Shown in pieces: positions 19,358 to 29,149 of a stretch of DNA of 64,000 nt. Within the stretch, counting starts at the first letter, position 1. Each line of letters begins with the position of its first letter. The notes beneath the pieces are model-generated. The model was given only the letters and a program-made list of their open reading frames with translations. It was not told the origin of the DNA and searched no databases. The position numbers and the translations under genes were made by a program. Source of the stretch: Bifidobacterium sp. 7101 (lineage in GTDB: Bacteria; Actinomycetota; Actinomycetes; Actinomycetales; Bifidobacteriaceae). The DNA lies in the NCBI RefSeq assembly GCF_000499285.1, contig NZ_AWUN01000004.1, forward strand, positions 156,533 through 220,532, given 5' to 3'.

Positions 19358-21034
19358 TTGGCCGAATTCATTTATCAGATGATCAAGGCGCGCAAGTCCT
19401 TCGGCGACCGCGTCATCCTGGACGATGTGACCCTGAGTTTTCTGCCCGGCGCCAAGATCGGCGTGGTGGGCCCCAACGGCATGGGCAAATCCACCCTGCT
19501 GCGGATCATGGCCGGCCTGGACACGGTCAGCAACGGCGAGGCACAGCTCACCCCCGGCTATACGGTGGGCATCCTCCAGCAGGAGCCGCCGCTGGACGAG
19601 GACAAGACCGTGGGCGAGAACATCCGCATGGCCTTCGGCGACATCATGAGCAAGGTCGACCGCTTCAACCAAATCGGCGAGCAGATGGCTGACCCCAACG
19701 CCGATTACGACGCTCTCATGACCGAGATGGGCCAGCTTCAGGAGCAGATCGATGCCGCCAATGGCTGGGACCTTGACTCCCAGCTTGACCAGGCCATGGA
19801 TGCGCTGCAGTGCCCCGACCCGGACACCCCGGTCTCGGTCATCTCGGGAGGCGAGCGCCGCCGGGTGGCCCTATGCCGTCTACTGCTGGAGGCACCCGAC
19901 CTGCTGCTCCTGGACGAGCCCACCAACCACCTGGACGCCGAGTCCATCCTCTGGCTGGAGCAGTACCTGCATACCTACAAGGGTGCGGTCCTGGCCGTGA
20001 CCCACGACCGGTACTTCCTGGACAACGTGGCCGAATGGATCTGCGAGGTGGACCGTGGCCACCTCTACCCCTACCAGGGCAACTACTCCACATACCTGGA
20101 GACCAAGGCCAAGCGTCTGGAGGTCCAGGGCCAGAAGGATGCCAAGCTGGCCAAGCGTCTCAACAACGAACTGGAATGGGTCCGCTCCTCCCCCAAGGCC
20201 CGGCAGGCCAAGAACAAGGCCCGCCTGGAGCGCTACGAACAGATGGAGAACGAGGCTCGGAACAACAAGAAGCTGGACTTCTCGGAGATCCAGATTCCGC
20301 CGGGACCCCGCCTGGGCTCCAAGGTGCTGGAGGCCGAGCACATCCACAAGGCCTTCGGTGACCGCGTCCTGATCGACGATCTGAGCTTCACCCTGCCTCG
20401 AAACGGCATTGTGGGCGTCATCGGCCCCAACGGCGTGGGCAAGTCCACGCTCTTCAAAACCATCGTGGGCCTGGAGCCCCTGACCTCGGGCACCCTGGAG
20501 GTCGGCGACACGGTCAAGATCTCCTACGTGGATCAGAACCGCGAAGGCATCGATCCCAACAAGAACCTCTGGGAAGTGGTCTCCGGAGGACTGGACTTCA
20601 TCGAGGTCGGCGGCGTCGAGGTGCCTACCCGCGCCTACGTAGCCTCCTTCGGCTTCAAGGGTTCGGATCAGCAGAAGCCGGCCGGCGTGCTTTCCGGCGG
20701 AGAGCGCAACAGGCTGAACCTGGCACTCACCCTCAAGCAGGGCGGCAACTTGCTCCTGCTGGATGAGCCCACCAACGATCTGGATGTGGAGACCCTGGAA
20801 AGTCTGGAGAACGCCCTGCTGGCCTTCCCTGGCTGCGCTGTGGTCATCTCCCACGACCGCTGGTTCCTGGACCGTATCGCCACCCATATCCTGGCCTGGG
20901 AGGGCACGGACGAGAATCCGGCTTCCTGGTATTGGTTTGAGGGCAACTTCCAGGCCTACCAGGAGAACAAGGTCAAGCGTCTGGGCGAGGAGGCCTCCAG
21001 GCCCCACCGCATCCACCGCAAGCTGACCCGCTGA
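19358..21034 (+). CDS. ettA: Energy-dependent translational throttle protein EttA (ABC-F ATPase)
   Basis: A 558-residue ABC-F protein with two nucleotide-binding domains and no membrane segments. The N terminus AEFIYQMIKARK is diagnostic of EttA and is read from a TTG start at 19358 preceded by GAGG. Domain 1 has Walker A GPNGMGKST, signature SGGERRRVAL and Walker B LLLLDEPTNHLD. The ~240-325 linker (P-site tRNA interaction motif) is Lys/Arg-rich. Domain 2 has GPNGVGKST, LSGGERNRL and LLLLDEPTNDLD. EttA binds the ribosomal E site and gates the first peptide bond according to the ATP/ADP ratio. Confidence 0.94.
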   Translation: MAEFIYQMIKARKSFGDRVILDDVTLSFLPGAKIGVVGPNGMGKSTLLRIMAGLDTVSNGEAQLTPGYTVGILQQEPPLDEDKTVGENIRMAFGDIMSKVDRFNQIGEQMADPNADYDALMTEMGQLQEQIDAANGWDLDSQLDQAMDALQCPDPDTPVSVISGGERRRVALCRLLLEAPDLLLLDEPTNHLDAESILWLEQYLHTYKGAVLAVTHDRYFLDNVAEWICEVDRGHLYPYQGNYSTYLETKAKRLEVQGQKDAKLAKRLNNELEWVRSSPKARQAKNKARLERYEQMENEARNNKKLDFSEIQIPPGPRLGSKVLEAEHIHKAFGDRVLIDDLSFTLPRNGIVGVIGPNGVGKSTLFKTIVGLEPLTSGTLEVGDTVKISYVDQNREGIDPNKNLWEVVSGGLDFIEVGGVEVPTRAYVASFGFKGSDQQKPAGVLSGGERNRLNLALTLKQGGNLLLLDEPTNDLDVETLESLENALLAFPGCAVVISHDRWFLDRIATHILAWEGTDENPASWYWFEGNFQAYQENKVKRLGEEASRPHRIHRKLTR

Positions 21035-21073
21035 ACGAAATACACCACGAGGGATTGAGGGCCGAGGAAAAGC

Positions 21074-21988
21074 ATGAGCACCGAGGACGAAGCACTGGCC
21101 CAGGCCATCGCTGGGTTGAACCTGCAGGAGCAGCAGCCCGCCGATGGCCGTTCCCGTTTTCTGGGCAAATCACTGGACTTCCCTACCGGCCGCCTCTACG
21201 GAGGTCAGCTGCTGGGCCAGGCCATTATGGCCGGCGGGCGGACCGTGCCCGAAGGTCGGCTGCCCCACTCGATGCACGCCTATTACCTACGCACTGGACT
21301 CCTGAACCAGGACGTTCAAGCGGAAGTCGAGACCATTCGCGACGGACGTTCCTTCTCCTCTCGACGAGTTGATCTGCACCAGGGTGAACGGACTATCCTG
21401 AACGCCCTGCTCTCCTACCAGCAGGTCGGCCAGGAAGGCATCCGCTATGCCGACCCTATGCCGACAGGGCTGCCTGATCCGGAGGATCTGCCTGGCTCCC
21501 GGCAGCTGATGGAACCCTATGCCGATCAGTCCGCTTTCGCTGACTACTACGCCCATCAGAGCCCTTTCGACATGCGCCATGTTGGCGGAACGGTACTGCT
21601 GGACGATGCTGATGATGCAGAAAATAAAGATTCCAAGGATGGCAACAGGAGTCGCCAGGCCGTATGGAGCCGCACCCAGGGAAAGGCCGACCTGGACCCG
21701 CTGATGCGCCGGGCCCTGCTGGCCATGGAATGCGATCAGATCATGATGGAGCCCGCCCTTCGCCGTGCCGGGCTGAGCATGACCACCCCGGGGATCTCCT
21801 TCGCATCCATCGACCATGCCATGTGGTGGTATCAGGATCTGGACCCCTGCGAGTGGCACTGCTTTATTCAGGAGTCCCCCGTGGCCGATCACGGACGCAG
21901 CCTGTGCATGGCCAAGGTCTACAACCGCCGGGGTGACCTAGCTGCCTACATGGTTCAAGAGGCCATGATCAGGGTGCCCAATGACTGA
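21074..21988 (+). CDS. tesB: Acyl-CoA thioesterase II
   Basis: A 304-residue double-hotdog thioesterase that hydrolyses acyl-CoA to free acid and CoA. The first hotdog has RLYGGQLLGQAIMAG and MHAYYLRTG with RSFSSRRVDLHQG. The second has SFASIDHAMWWYQDLDPCEWH, broken by the catalytic Asp of the D-H-A-M-W motif, then GRSLCMAKVYNRRGDLAAYMVQEAMIR, of which only parts are quoted as typical TesB ends. Residues ~180-200 (DADDAENKDSKDGN) are a charged insert between the two halves that I do not recall from typical TesB. It follows ettA by 39 bp, so co-transcription is likely. Confidence 0.88.
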   Translation: MSTEDEALAQAIAGLNLQEQQPADGRSRFLGKSLDFPTGRLYGGQLLGQAIMAGGRTVPEGRLPHSMHAYYLRTGLLNQDVQAEVETIRDGRSFSSRRVDLHQGERTILNALLSYQQVGQEGIRYADPMPTGLPDPEDLPGSRQLMEPYADQSAFADYYAHQSPFDMRHVGGTVLLDDADDAENKDSKDGNRSRQAVWSRTQGKADLDPLMRRALLAMECDQIMMEPALRRAGLSMTTPGISFASIDHAMWWYQDLDPCEWHCFIQESPVADHGRSLCMAKVYNRRGDLAAYMVQEAMIRVPND

Positions 21989-22072
21989 GCGTCCACCGGA
22001 TCGCCGCATATTTTTCTAGGCAACAGGTCGACCATCTTCGGGAATGCCCTAAGCTACAGCTTCGAACGCTGT

Positions 22073-22630
22073 TCAGCCATGCCTTTTGCTTGAATCGGCC
22101 TTTATCCCTGCCCTATCAGCGGTATCGGCCGCATCGGCCATGGGTCTTCGTGAGGACTTCTTGCGCCGGTCGGGGTTCTCAGGTCCATCATCCGGTGGCA
22201 GTTGACAGAGCCACTCCCCCACTGCTCCGGCCACCACATCGAGCAGACAGACCAGGGAGGCGACCAGGCACTCCTGCATGACCCGTGTGTAATAGGGCGC
22301 GCCTGCATGGCCCATGCTGATCAGGGCCTGACTGCCGTACCAGCCCAACAGGGCTGCACAGGCAATGCCCAAGGCCTTGCTCATGATCAGCACATTGACC
22401 GCGAAGCGCAGATCCATCTCCTTGCGGTCCCCCTTGGCGTAGCGATGCACCTGGAAGGCCATGATCAGGATGGCCACCCCAAGCAGGAAGAGCAATACGC
22501 TGACCAGCCAGGGAACCCCCATCAGGTCCGTCCTGGTGGACATGCCAAGTTTCGAGATGCCGGCGCCACCCACCAGCCCAAGGACCAGGGCGACCAGATA
22601 GTGCGCGAGCGGTGTGCGGCGGGCCCTCAT
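22073..22630 (-). CDS. DUF3180 family membrane protein
   Basis: The 185-residue protein has four hydrophobic segments (HYLVALVLGLVGGAGIS, WLVSVLLFLLGVAILIMAF, LIMSKALGIACAALLGWYG, LVASLVCLLDVVAGAVG) and a polar C-terminal tail. It matches the DUF3180 family, an actinobacterial protein encoded right after folK. Its role is unknown. Its start overlaps the folB-folK stop by 4 bp (ATGA). The conserved SKALGIACAALLGWY segment, near the third helix, is the family hallmark. It is convergent with tesB. Confidence 0.82.
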   Translation of the reverse strand: MRARRTPLAHYLVALVLGLVGGAGISKLGMSTRTDLMGVPWLVSVLLFLLGVAILIMAFQVHRYAKGDRKEMDLRFAVNVLIMSKALGIACAALLGWYGSQALISMGHAGAPYYTRVMQECLVASLVCLLDVVAGAVGEWLCQLPPDDGPENPDRRKKSSRRPMADAADTADRAGIKADSSKRHG

Positions 22631-23709
22631 GACAGACCGTCCAGAATCCAGTCCTCCGAGACCAGGCTGATGCGATCACGGTCAGGAGCACGGTTGGCCA
22701 GGCTTGCCAGGCAGAATCCGTCAGCACCAGGCAGACAGTGTTCAGGCTCCAAATAGGCCCAGGGAATCAGAATGCGCGATGGAGCATCAGCGGTCAGCAG
22801 AGGAGGACGGTCCTGAGATGACGGAACCGAGCCGTCCGAGGTCTCCACCTCCACCACATCGGCATCCAGCCCGCCCATCTGTCTGATAGGGGCGGCCACC
22901 ATGTTCAGAGCAGACCGCAGCTCCCGCAGATTCAGCGGCGTCTGTAGGATAACCACAGCCGATAGACGCTGATCCCCCTGATCATCCCGGTAGGTATACA
23001 GAGGCGAGATGCCGACCAACTGGCTGCCGGGGATCCCGTCCAGGGCTGCAAGAGCACGGAGCATGGTCAATCGGTCAGTTCCCGATGCTCCTTCCAGAGC
23101 AATCACATCACGCATCAGAAGGCCCTGTGGTTGAGCTCCCCCAACAGTCTGCTGACTGTTCGCTTCGTTATCGTTCTCCGGAACTGAGGACAGTTCGTTC
23201 TGCGTAGAGGAAGTCACGGGGTGACGCAGTCTCGCCTGCGTTGCATGACCAGAATCGGCCTGTCCGGACAGCAGGAGGGAAGGATGCCCTAGAGCCGCAT
23301 TCTCGCCGCCGCTTACACGTCCAGACTCCATACTGCCTGGGTTGCCTTCCATCTGATCGTCGGCCGCACGTTCGAGGGTGACGCCTACCTGAAAATCGAC
23401 TCCTGTTCCCTGGTCAGCGCCCAGACGGGTGACTGTAACCCTTGTGCGGCGAATCTGATGGGAGAGCAGAATGGCATCTGCCACCTTGGCGGTCAAAGAC
23501 TCCAGAATCTCATAGGCCGGCTCGTTCTGGATCAAGTTGACGATACGACGAACAATCTGCACATAGTCCACGGTCTGAGTGCCGTCGTTGAGTCTGCCTG
23601 CCTCACTCAAATCCAGGTAGAGGACGGCATCGACCTGATAGCCGAATCCAGACTTCTGCCGGCCATGCAGGGGTGCGACCTTGATGGAGCTCAGACGGAT
23701 GGAATCCAT
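22627..23709 (-). CDS. FolB-FolK fusion with degenerate active sites
   Basis: A 360-residue fusion. Residues ~1-115 are dihydroneopterin-aldolase-like: Tyr in TVDYVQIV and Glu in ILESLTAKVADAIL are retained, but the catalytic Glu after the first strand is gone (LHGRQKSGFGYQVD), and the catalytic Lys of the SKPGA-type loop is Arg (VTVTRLGAD, R95). A Ser/Asn/Gln-rich linker spans ~116-205. The C-terminal half is pyrophosphokinase-like (MLRALAALDGIPGSQLVGIS, LYTYRDDQGDQRL); LDAD could keep the DxD Mg ligands, but the GSN loop and the R-x-W-G-P-R motif are missing. GGGAGGAG precedes the ATG at 23709. Probably decaying or re-purposed. Confidence 0.75.
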   Translation of the reverse strand: MDSIRLSSIKVAPLHGRQKSGFGYQVDAVLYLDLSEAGRLNDGTQTVDYVQIVRRIVNLIQNEPAYEILESLTAKVADAILLSHQIRRTRVTVTRLGADQGTGVDFQVGVTLERAADDQMEGNPGSMESGRVSGGENAALGHPSLLLSGQADSGHATQARLRHPVTSSTQNELSSVPENDNEANSQQTVGGAQPQGLLMRDVIALEGASGTDRLTMLRALAALDGIPGSQLVGISPLYTYRDDQGDQRLSAVVILQTPLNLRELRSALNMVAAPIRQMGGLDADVVEVETSDGSVPSSQDRPPLLTADAPSRILIPWAYLEPEHCLPGADGFCLASLANRAPDRDRISLVSEDWILDGLS

Positions 23710-23791
23710 GATGTACGCTCCTCCCTTGCCTTGGAACATTCACTGCCGCATGGCCCGGAACCATAAGCAAGGCACCGAGCCGATCCAGAAT

Positions 23792-25906
23792 TCAGTGCTG
23801 GTCCGTTGCGGACGGCCCGTTTACGCTGCGCCTGAGCTCCTCAGGAATTTCCACAGGTGGCTGCTCGGAGTCCGGCCGATCCGGCGCAGACAGCCAAAGC
23901 TGACGCTCGGGAGCCTTGCGCAAGCCGGCAAAGACCGCAGCCAGCTCGTCCTTGTTCAAAGTCTCTTTGACCAGGAGCTGCCGAACAAGCTCGTCCAACA
24001 CGTCACGGTTCGCGGTGATGATCTGCCAGGCCTCTTGATGTGCCGTCTCGATAAGATTGTGGATTTCCTCATCGATGGCCTCGGCGGTCTTCTCCGAATA
24101 GTTGTGGGGCTTCAAAGCATCAAGCCCGGAATCCTGGTCGTTCTCGTCAGCCCACTTGATGGCACCCAGCTTGGATGAGAAGCCATACTGCAGGACCATC
24201 TGCCGAGCGATGCTGGTGGCCTTCTCGATATCGTTGGAGGCACCGGTGGTCGGGTCGTGGAAGACTACTTCTTCTGCAACGCGGCCACCCATGGCGTAGG
24301 CCATCTGGTCCAGCAGCTCGTTGCGGGACTGCGAGTAGCGGTCAGTGGTGGGCATGACCGCGGTATAACCCAGGGCCCGTCCACGCGGCAGAATGGTCAC
24401 CTTGGTGACCGGGTCGGTATGGTGTAGGGCCGCAGCAACCATGGCGTGGCCGCCCTCGTGGTAGGCGGTGTTGCGCATCTCAGCCAGGGCCATGCCCTTG
24501 GTCCGCCGCCGAGGCCCGCTCAACACACGGTCGATGGCTTCGTCAATGGCCCGGTTGTCGATCAGCTGGGCATCGGAACGAGCGGTCAACAGTGCCGCCT
24601 CATTGAGCACGTTGGCCAGGTCGGCGCCAGTGAAGCCGGGTGTACGCACGGCCACAGTGTGCAGATCCACATCAGGCACGAAAGGCTTGCCCTTGGCGTG
24701 GACCTTGAGGATGGCCTCGCGGCCTTCCAGGTCCGGGGCCTCCACGGCCACCTGACGATCGAACCGGCCGGGCCTGAGCAGGGCCGGGTCCAGGATGTCG
24801 GGACGGTTGGTGGCTGCAATGATGATCAGGTTGGTGTCATTGTCGAAGCCGTCCATTTCGACCAGCAGCTGATTCAGGGTCTGCTCGCGCTCATCGTGAC
24901 CGCCGCTCATACCGGAGCCGCGCTTGCCGCCCACTGCATCGATCTCGTCGATGAAGATGATGGCCGGCGCATTCTTCTTGGCCTCGTCAAACAGGTCACG
25001 CACTCGGGAGGCGCCCAGACCGACGAACATCTCGACGAAGTCTGAGCCCGCCATTGAGTAGAAGGGCACGCTGGCCTCGCCGGCAATGGCCCTGGCCAAC
25101 AGGGTCTTACCGGTTCCAGGAGGGCCATAGAGCAGGACGCCTCGGGGAATGCGGGCGCCCAGGGCCTTGTACTTGGAGGGATCCTTGAGGAACTCCTTGA
25201 TCTCCTCCACCTCCTGGACAGCGGCCTCCTCTCCGGCCACGTCCGAGAACTTGGTCTTGGGGGTCTGCCCGTCGTTGAGCCGGGCGGAGTTCTTCTTGCC
25301 GCCCATTCCGAACATGCCGCCGCCGGCCGCCGAAGACATACGCGAGAGCAGGAACCAGAAGACTCCCAGAATGATCAGCATGGGCAGGATGGAGGAGATC
25401 AGGTAGCTCATCATGCTGGTCTGCGGCACCACCGAGTTGTACCCCTCGGAGGGCTTGGCCTTCTCGACGGCCTTGACAACCTGCTCTCCCTGGGCCTCAA
25501 CGTAGTAGAACTGAACGTCCTTGCCGAAGTTCTTGGAGGTGCGGTTGCCGCGGAAGCCGGGTACATCCTTGACGAAGTCGCTGTTGAGCTTGAGTTCGAC
25601 GACCTGCATCTTCTCGGTGATCTCGGCCTTCTTGATTATGCTGCTGCGGTCGTTCAGCAGCTCCAGGCCATCCTGGGTATTGATGGTCTGGGCACCGTTC
25701 TGGCTGCTGAAGAAGCCGAAAATAGCCAGGATGATGACCACGGCCAGAATCCCCCAGAGCCAGGGGGAACGCCAGAAGGAGCGGTTGCCCCCGTTGGGGC
25801 CGGAACCATTGTTGCCCAGGTTGAAGTTGAAGGGGTTGTTGCCCTTGTCCCCGTTGTCCCTGCCTCCATTGGGCGGACCCTGCTGCGGTCCCTGTGAGTA
25901 GCTCAT
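23792..25906 (-). CDS. ftsH: ATP-dependent zinc metalloprotease FtsH
   Basis: The 704-residue membrane AAA+ protease degrades unstable or misassembled membrane and cytosolic proteins. A Gly/Asn/Pro-rich N terminus (~1-45) precedes membrane helix 1 (~49-66). An extracytoplasmic domain follows, then helix 2 (~168-188). The AAA domain has Walker A GPPGTGKT, Walker [12 protein letters not shown], pore motif FVG (EMFVGLG) and SRH with RPGRFDRQV. The peptidase carries the zinc motif HEGGH (AYHEGGHAM), with a distal Asp supplied after [13 protein letters not shown]. Its start overlaps the hpt stop by 4 bp. The 82 bp downstream lead straight into folB-folK; folE and folP, usual there, are absent. Confidence 0.97.
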   Translation of the reverse strand: MSYSQGPQQGPPNGGRDNGDKGNNPFNFNLGNNGSGPNGGNRSFWRSPWLWGILAVVIILAIFGFFSSQNGAQTINTQDGLELLNDRSSIIKKAEITEKMQVVELKLNSDFVKDVPGFRGNRTSKNFGKDVQFYYVEAQGEQVVKAVEKAKPSEGYNSVVPQTSMMSYLISSILPMLIILGVFWFLLSRMSSAAGGGMFGMGGKKNSARLNDGQTPKTKFSDVAGEEAAVQEVEEIKEFLKDPSKYKALGARIPRGVLLYGPPGTGKTLLARAIAGEASVPFYSMAGSDFVEMFVGLGASRVRDLFDEAKKNAPAIIFIDEIDAVGGKRGSGMSGGHDEREQTLNQLLVEMDGFDNDTNLIIIAATNRPDILDPALLRPGRFDRQVAVEAPDLEGREAILKVHAKGKPFVPDVDLHTVAVRTPGFTGADLANVLNEAALLTARSDAQLIDNRAIDEAIDRVLSGPRRRTKGMALAEMRNTAYHEGGHAMVAAALHHTDPVTKVTILPRGRALGYTAVMPTTDRYSQSRNELLDQMAYAMGGRVAEEVVFHDPTTGASNDIEKATSIARQMVLQYGFSSKLGAIKWADENDQDSGLDALKPHNYSEKTAEAIDEEIHNLIETAHQEAWQIITANRDVLDELVRQLLVKETLNKDELAAVFAGLRKAPERQLWLSAPDRPDSEQPPVEIPEELRRSVNGPSATDQH

Positions 25907-26496
25907 GACTGCTCCCCCTGATCCTGTTCCTGGGTCGGGTCCATGTATTCCTCGGACCTGAGTACGGCTATCGAATCAAGATTACGGTACTGCTCGTCGT
26001 AATCCAGTCCGAAGCCCACAACGAATTCGTCGGGTATGGCGAACCCTGGATACTTGACATCCACCTCGACCTCGTGTCGCGAGGTCTTGTCCAGCAGGGT
26101 GAAGATCTCCACCGATGCAGCTCCTCGCTCTTTGAGATGCTCAACCAACCAGTGCAAGGTGTAGCCGGAATCGATAATATCCTCAACGATCAGAATATGC
26201 CGTCCGCGCACATCGCAGTCCAGATCCATCCTGATGTCCAGGTCCCCCTTGGAAACGCTGGTCTTGCCTGCCGGATAGCTGGAAATGCTCATGAACTCGA
26301 TCTGAACCGGTATGGTGACGGCCTGTGAGAGGGCGGCAAGCGTGTTGAAAGCCCCTTTGAGCACGGCCAGCATGATCGGGTTCTTACCCTGGTAATCCCG
26401 GCTGACCTGCTCGGCCGTCCGGTTGATCAGCTCTTCTATCCGTTCCTTGGACACCAGTTCATGGTCGATATGGGATTGAATATCAGCGATGCGCAT
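25903..26496 (-). CDS. hpt: Hypoxanthine phosphoribosyltransferase
   Basis: A 197-residue type I phosphoribosyltransferase that salvages hypoxanthine (and guanine) with PRPP. The PRPP-binding motif is ILIVEDIIDSGYT, with the conserved E-D pair; FMSISSYPAG forms part of the flexible loop, and the base-binding C terminus reads FVVGFGLDYDEQYRNLD. The ATG at 26496 is chosen because it matches the usual start of the protein; an in-frame ATG four codons upstream is possible. It overlaps the end of tilS by 14 bp and the start of ftsH by 4 bp, in the conserved actinobacterial order tilS-hpt-ftsH. Confidence 0.95.
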   Translation of the reverse strand: MRIADIQSHIDHELVSKERIEELINRTAEQVSRDYQGKNPIMLAVLKGAFNTLAALSQAVTIPVQIEFMSISSYPAGKTSVSKGDLDIRMDLDCDVRGRHILIVEDIIDSGYTLHWLVEHLKERGAASVEIFTLLDKTSRHEVEVDVKYPGFAIPDEFVVGFGLDYDEQYRNLDSIAVLRSEEYMDPTQEQDQGEQS

Positions 26497-27592
26497 GGTC
26501 TCCATCATTGCATATGAGAATGACTTGACCCTTACGGATTGCTGTATGGGAGCTGGGAAAACGGGGGCCCTGCTGGCCGTGCCATCGGCATACCAAATCA
26601 TCCAGGGCCCGGACCTGCACGGCCGTGAACCGTATGTCCAGCCCGGTCAACACCTGAGCCAGCAGGCGGGTGCGCAGGGCCGGATGACAGTCGGCCAATC
26701 CGCGTGCATCCAAGCAGGCCAACACCCCCTCGGCTCTCTGGTCCGAGTCAGGGCGGGCGACCAGTCGCTGGAACAACCGATCCACCTGGGTGTCCAGATA
26801 ATCCTGATCGAGACGGGCCATATCCGCACCCAGGGCCAGGCGGCGGACCATGTCCCGGCCGGCGAAGCGATTCAAGGCGGGCAGCAGGTCATGACGAATA
26901 CGCGAGCGCAGCGGCAGTGACTCTGGAAGCGTCGAGCCGGCCGGCTGATCGTCGCCGTTGGTGGGGTCGTCCCACCAGTGGATCCCCTGCTGACGGCAAA
27001 TGGCCGTGGTGTCTTTCCGATCCATGTCCAGGAATGGGCGCAGGTAGCGCATTCCTCCACGTTCCACACGCCGGGCCATGCCGGTGATGGCCTCCAACCC
27101 CTGGGAGCGAATCAGGCCGATCAGCACCGTCTCGGCCTGATCGTCTCGGGTGTGCGCCAGGAGGACGACCCTGGCGCCAAGCTTGAGGGCCTGCTCGGAG
27201 AGGGCCTGATAACGGGCTGCACGGGCATCGGCCTCGGGACCAGCCGAAGTGACGGGCACATCCACTCTGGTGACGTGGACCGGATTTAATCCCAGTTCCC
27301 GGCAGGTTCCAGCCGCGCGCTCGGCGATCCGATCCGAATCTGGCACCAGACCATGATCGATTAGCAGGGCCCCGCACCGCAACCCGGTCATATCGGCCAC
27401 CAGGTGGGCCACGCAGGCCAGGGCCAGGGAATCCCGGCCTCCCGAGCATGCCACCAGAATCAGTGGGGCATCCGGATCGGGCCGGTGCATCCCGTGATGG
27501 GCGAACCGCTTATCCTGCAGGCCCAGGCCCTCCCGGTCCAGGGCTGAACGCAGGAGCCCCACTGCCCTTTTCATCTCCGCTGAATAGACCAT
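26483..27592 (-). CDS. tilS: tRNA(Ile)-lysidine synthase
   Basis: TilS uses ATP and lysine to convert C34 of the CAU-anticodon isoleucine tRNA to lysidine. The PP-loop ATP motif is SGGRDS (residues ~50-55, usual S-G-G-x-D-S), followed by LIDHGLVPDS and AHTRDDQAETVLIGLIRS, split here by the family-conserved H-x-x-D-D-x-A-E-T. RPFLDMDRKD closes the N-type ATPase domain, and the C-terminal substrate domain is short. I chose ATG 27592 (369 aa), preceded by GGAAAG. The upstream frame runs into dacB. A likely substrate tRNA lies at 16572-16648. Confidence 0.92.
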   Translation of the reverse strand: MVYSAEMKRAVGLLRSALDREGLGLQDKRFAHHGMHRPDPDAPLILVACSGGRDSLALACVAHLVADMTGLRCGALLIDHGLVPDSDRIAERAAGTCRELGLNPVHVTRVDVPVTSAGPEADARAARYQALSEQALKLGARVVLLAHTRDDQAETVLIGLIRSQGLEAITGMARRVERGGMRYLRPFLDMDRKDTTAICRQQGIHWWDDPTNGDDQPAGSTLPESLPLRSRIRHDLLPALNRFAGRDMVRRLALGADMARLDQDYLDTQVDRLFQRLVARPDSDQRAEGVLACLDARGLADCHPALRTRLLAQVLTGLDIRFTAVQVRALDDLVCRWHGQQGPRFPSSHTAIRKGQVILICNDGDHAHR

Positions 27593-27611
27593 GGTCCAGG
27601 CCGCTTTCCGC

Positions 27612-29117
27612 TTAGAGTCGATCCAGGGATCCGACCAGGGTGTCCACAGCATGCCGGGCAGCAGCCACATCCTCAGGATCGTTGACGACCACGGCAAAGA
27701 CCAGAACACCGCCTGAGCGCCGAATCACATTGCCAGCCAACGAAGTCACATGGTCCAGGGTGCCGGTCTTGACCCTGATCAGCCCGTCAGCCTGATTGTC
27801 CATTTTGCGTCTGGCTGCTGTGCCGGTCAGCCCCACCACGGACAGACCCTTGACCAGGGGGGTCAACCCCTTCTCGGACAGGGCCAGCTGCTGGACGTCC
27901 GCCAAGGTACCCACCTTGAGACTGGAGCCAGGGGTCAGCCCCGAGCAGTCGGCCATGTTGAGGCCCGTGGTGTCTACGCCCAGCTTGTTCAGCGTGCTGG
28001 TCACGGCTTTCACGGCCCCGGCCGGGCTGTTGGGCATGTCCAGGGCCAAGGCGGTCAGACGGCCGAAAAGCTCGGCCAGACTGTTGTCGGAGTTGCGCAA
28101 CATCAGCGACATGATCTCGCTGAGCCGTGCCGAACTGATATGGGCCAGCACCTTACCCTGTGCATGGTCGGTCCGATCGGGCGCCTGGGCATTGTCTACC
28201 TGAATACCTGACTCCATCAGACGGCTGGCAAAGACTGCTGCAGCAGCCCCTGCGGGGTTTTGGACCCTGGGCAGGTAGACCCCACCCGCGTCCGGATAGG
28301 TGACGGGCTCAGTCCGTCCCTGCCTGGCCTCATCCACGGCCATAGCGACAGGTTCCTGGAAATAGATTCCATCAGCATTGTTTGCTTCAATTCCCTTCGG
28401 CGACCGATCGTCGCCGAAGAGCGTGTCCTGGTAGGCCAAGGTCACTCGGCTGATCCCCTGCTGGTGCAGAGCTTGGGCCGTCTTCTCGGCCAGAGTCCCC
28501 AGACCGGCCCGGCCATTGACGTGCAGAGGATCGTCCTTGCCGACCCCTAGAAGCATATCGCCGTGACCGCGCAGGATCAGCGTCGCCTGCGAGGAGGAAG
28601 AGGAATTCAGAACCGCCTCAGTATCCAGTTGTGAGGACATATCCAGAACGGATGCTGCGGCTGCTGCTGTCAAGGTCTTCATGGTGGAGGCCGGCTGGCG
28701 CGCCTGGTCGGCATTCTTCTGAGCAAGCACGCGCCCATCAGCCTGCCGGACGACCAGCGAGTATGCATTGCCCAGGCCCGGCGTGCCAGCGAAAGTGTTG
28801 ACCAACTGCTGAACCTGACCGGCATCCACTGCGGACCCAGGCTTGTCTGCGACCAGGGTCGGCGGCTCGCCCATCAAGACAGCAGGGGGGACCGAAGAAT
28901 GACTGGTCTTTGCCAAGGTCAGAGGTCCGGGCACCAGATCGGCCAAGTCCATGCACGCATAGCCGACAACAAGCACGACAGCCACAAGCATGGCCAAGGC
29001 CACCCGCCAGCGTCGCTTGATCCGACGACGGCGTGTCATGCGCAGCTGATGTCTGTCACCCAATTGCTCACTCCCGGACTTGCCTTCGCCAACCGAGTTC
29101 GGCTCGGTCAGCATCAT
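27612..29117 (-). CDS. dacB: D-alanyl-D-alanine carboxypeptidase/endopeptidase (PBP4 type)
   Basis: A 501-residue S13-family penicillin-binding protein that trims or cleaves peptidoglycan cross-links. A cytoplasmic N terminus with an Arg/Lys cluster precedes one membrane anchor (~39-57, LALAMLVAVVLVVGYAC). The active-site SxxK is STMK (S144-K147). The second motif SDN lies in LRNSDNSLAE, and the third is KTG (IRVKTGTLDHV). The large insert between motifs 1 and 2 is typical of PBP4. It lies immediately upstream of tilS (19 bp), as in many Actinobacteria. Confidence 0.93.
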   Translation of the reverse strand: MMLTEPNSVGEGKSGSEQLGDRHQLRMTRRRRIKRRWRVALAMLVAVVLVVGYACMDLADLVPGPLTLAKTSHSSVPPAVLMGEPPTLVADKPGSAVDAGQVQQLVNTFAGTPGLGNAYSLVVRQADGRVLAQKNADQARQPASTMKTLTAAAAASVLDMSSQLDTEAVLNSSSSSQATLILRGHGDMLLGVGKDDPLHVNGRAGLGTLAEKTAQALHQQGISRVTLAYQDTLFGDDRSPKGIEANNADGIYFQEPVAMAVDEARQGRTEPVTYPDAGGVYLPRVQNPAGAAAAVFASRLMESGIQVDNAQAPDRTDHAQGKVLAHISSARLSEIMSLMLRNSDNSLAELFGRLTALALDMPNSPAGAVKAVTSTLNKLGVDTTGLNMADCSGLTPGSSLKVGTLADVQQLALSEKGLTPLVKGLSVVGLTGTAARRKMDNQADGLIRVKTGTLDHVTSLAGNVIRRSGGVLVFAVVVNDPEDVAAARHAVDTLVGSLDRL

Positions 29118-29149
29118 CCAACTAGCCTAGTACTGGTCCTGTCACTGTC

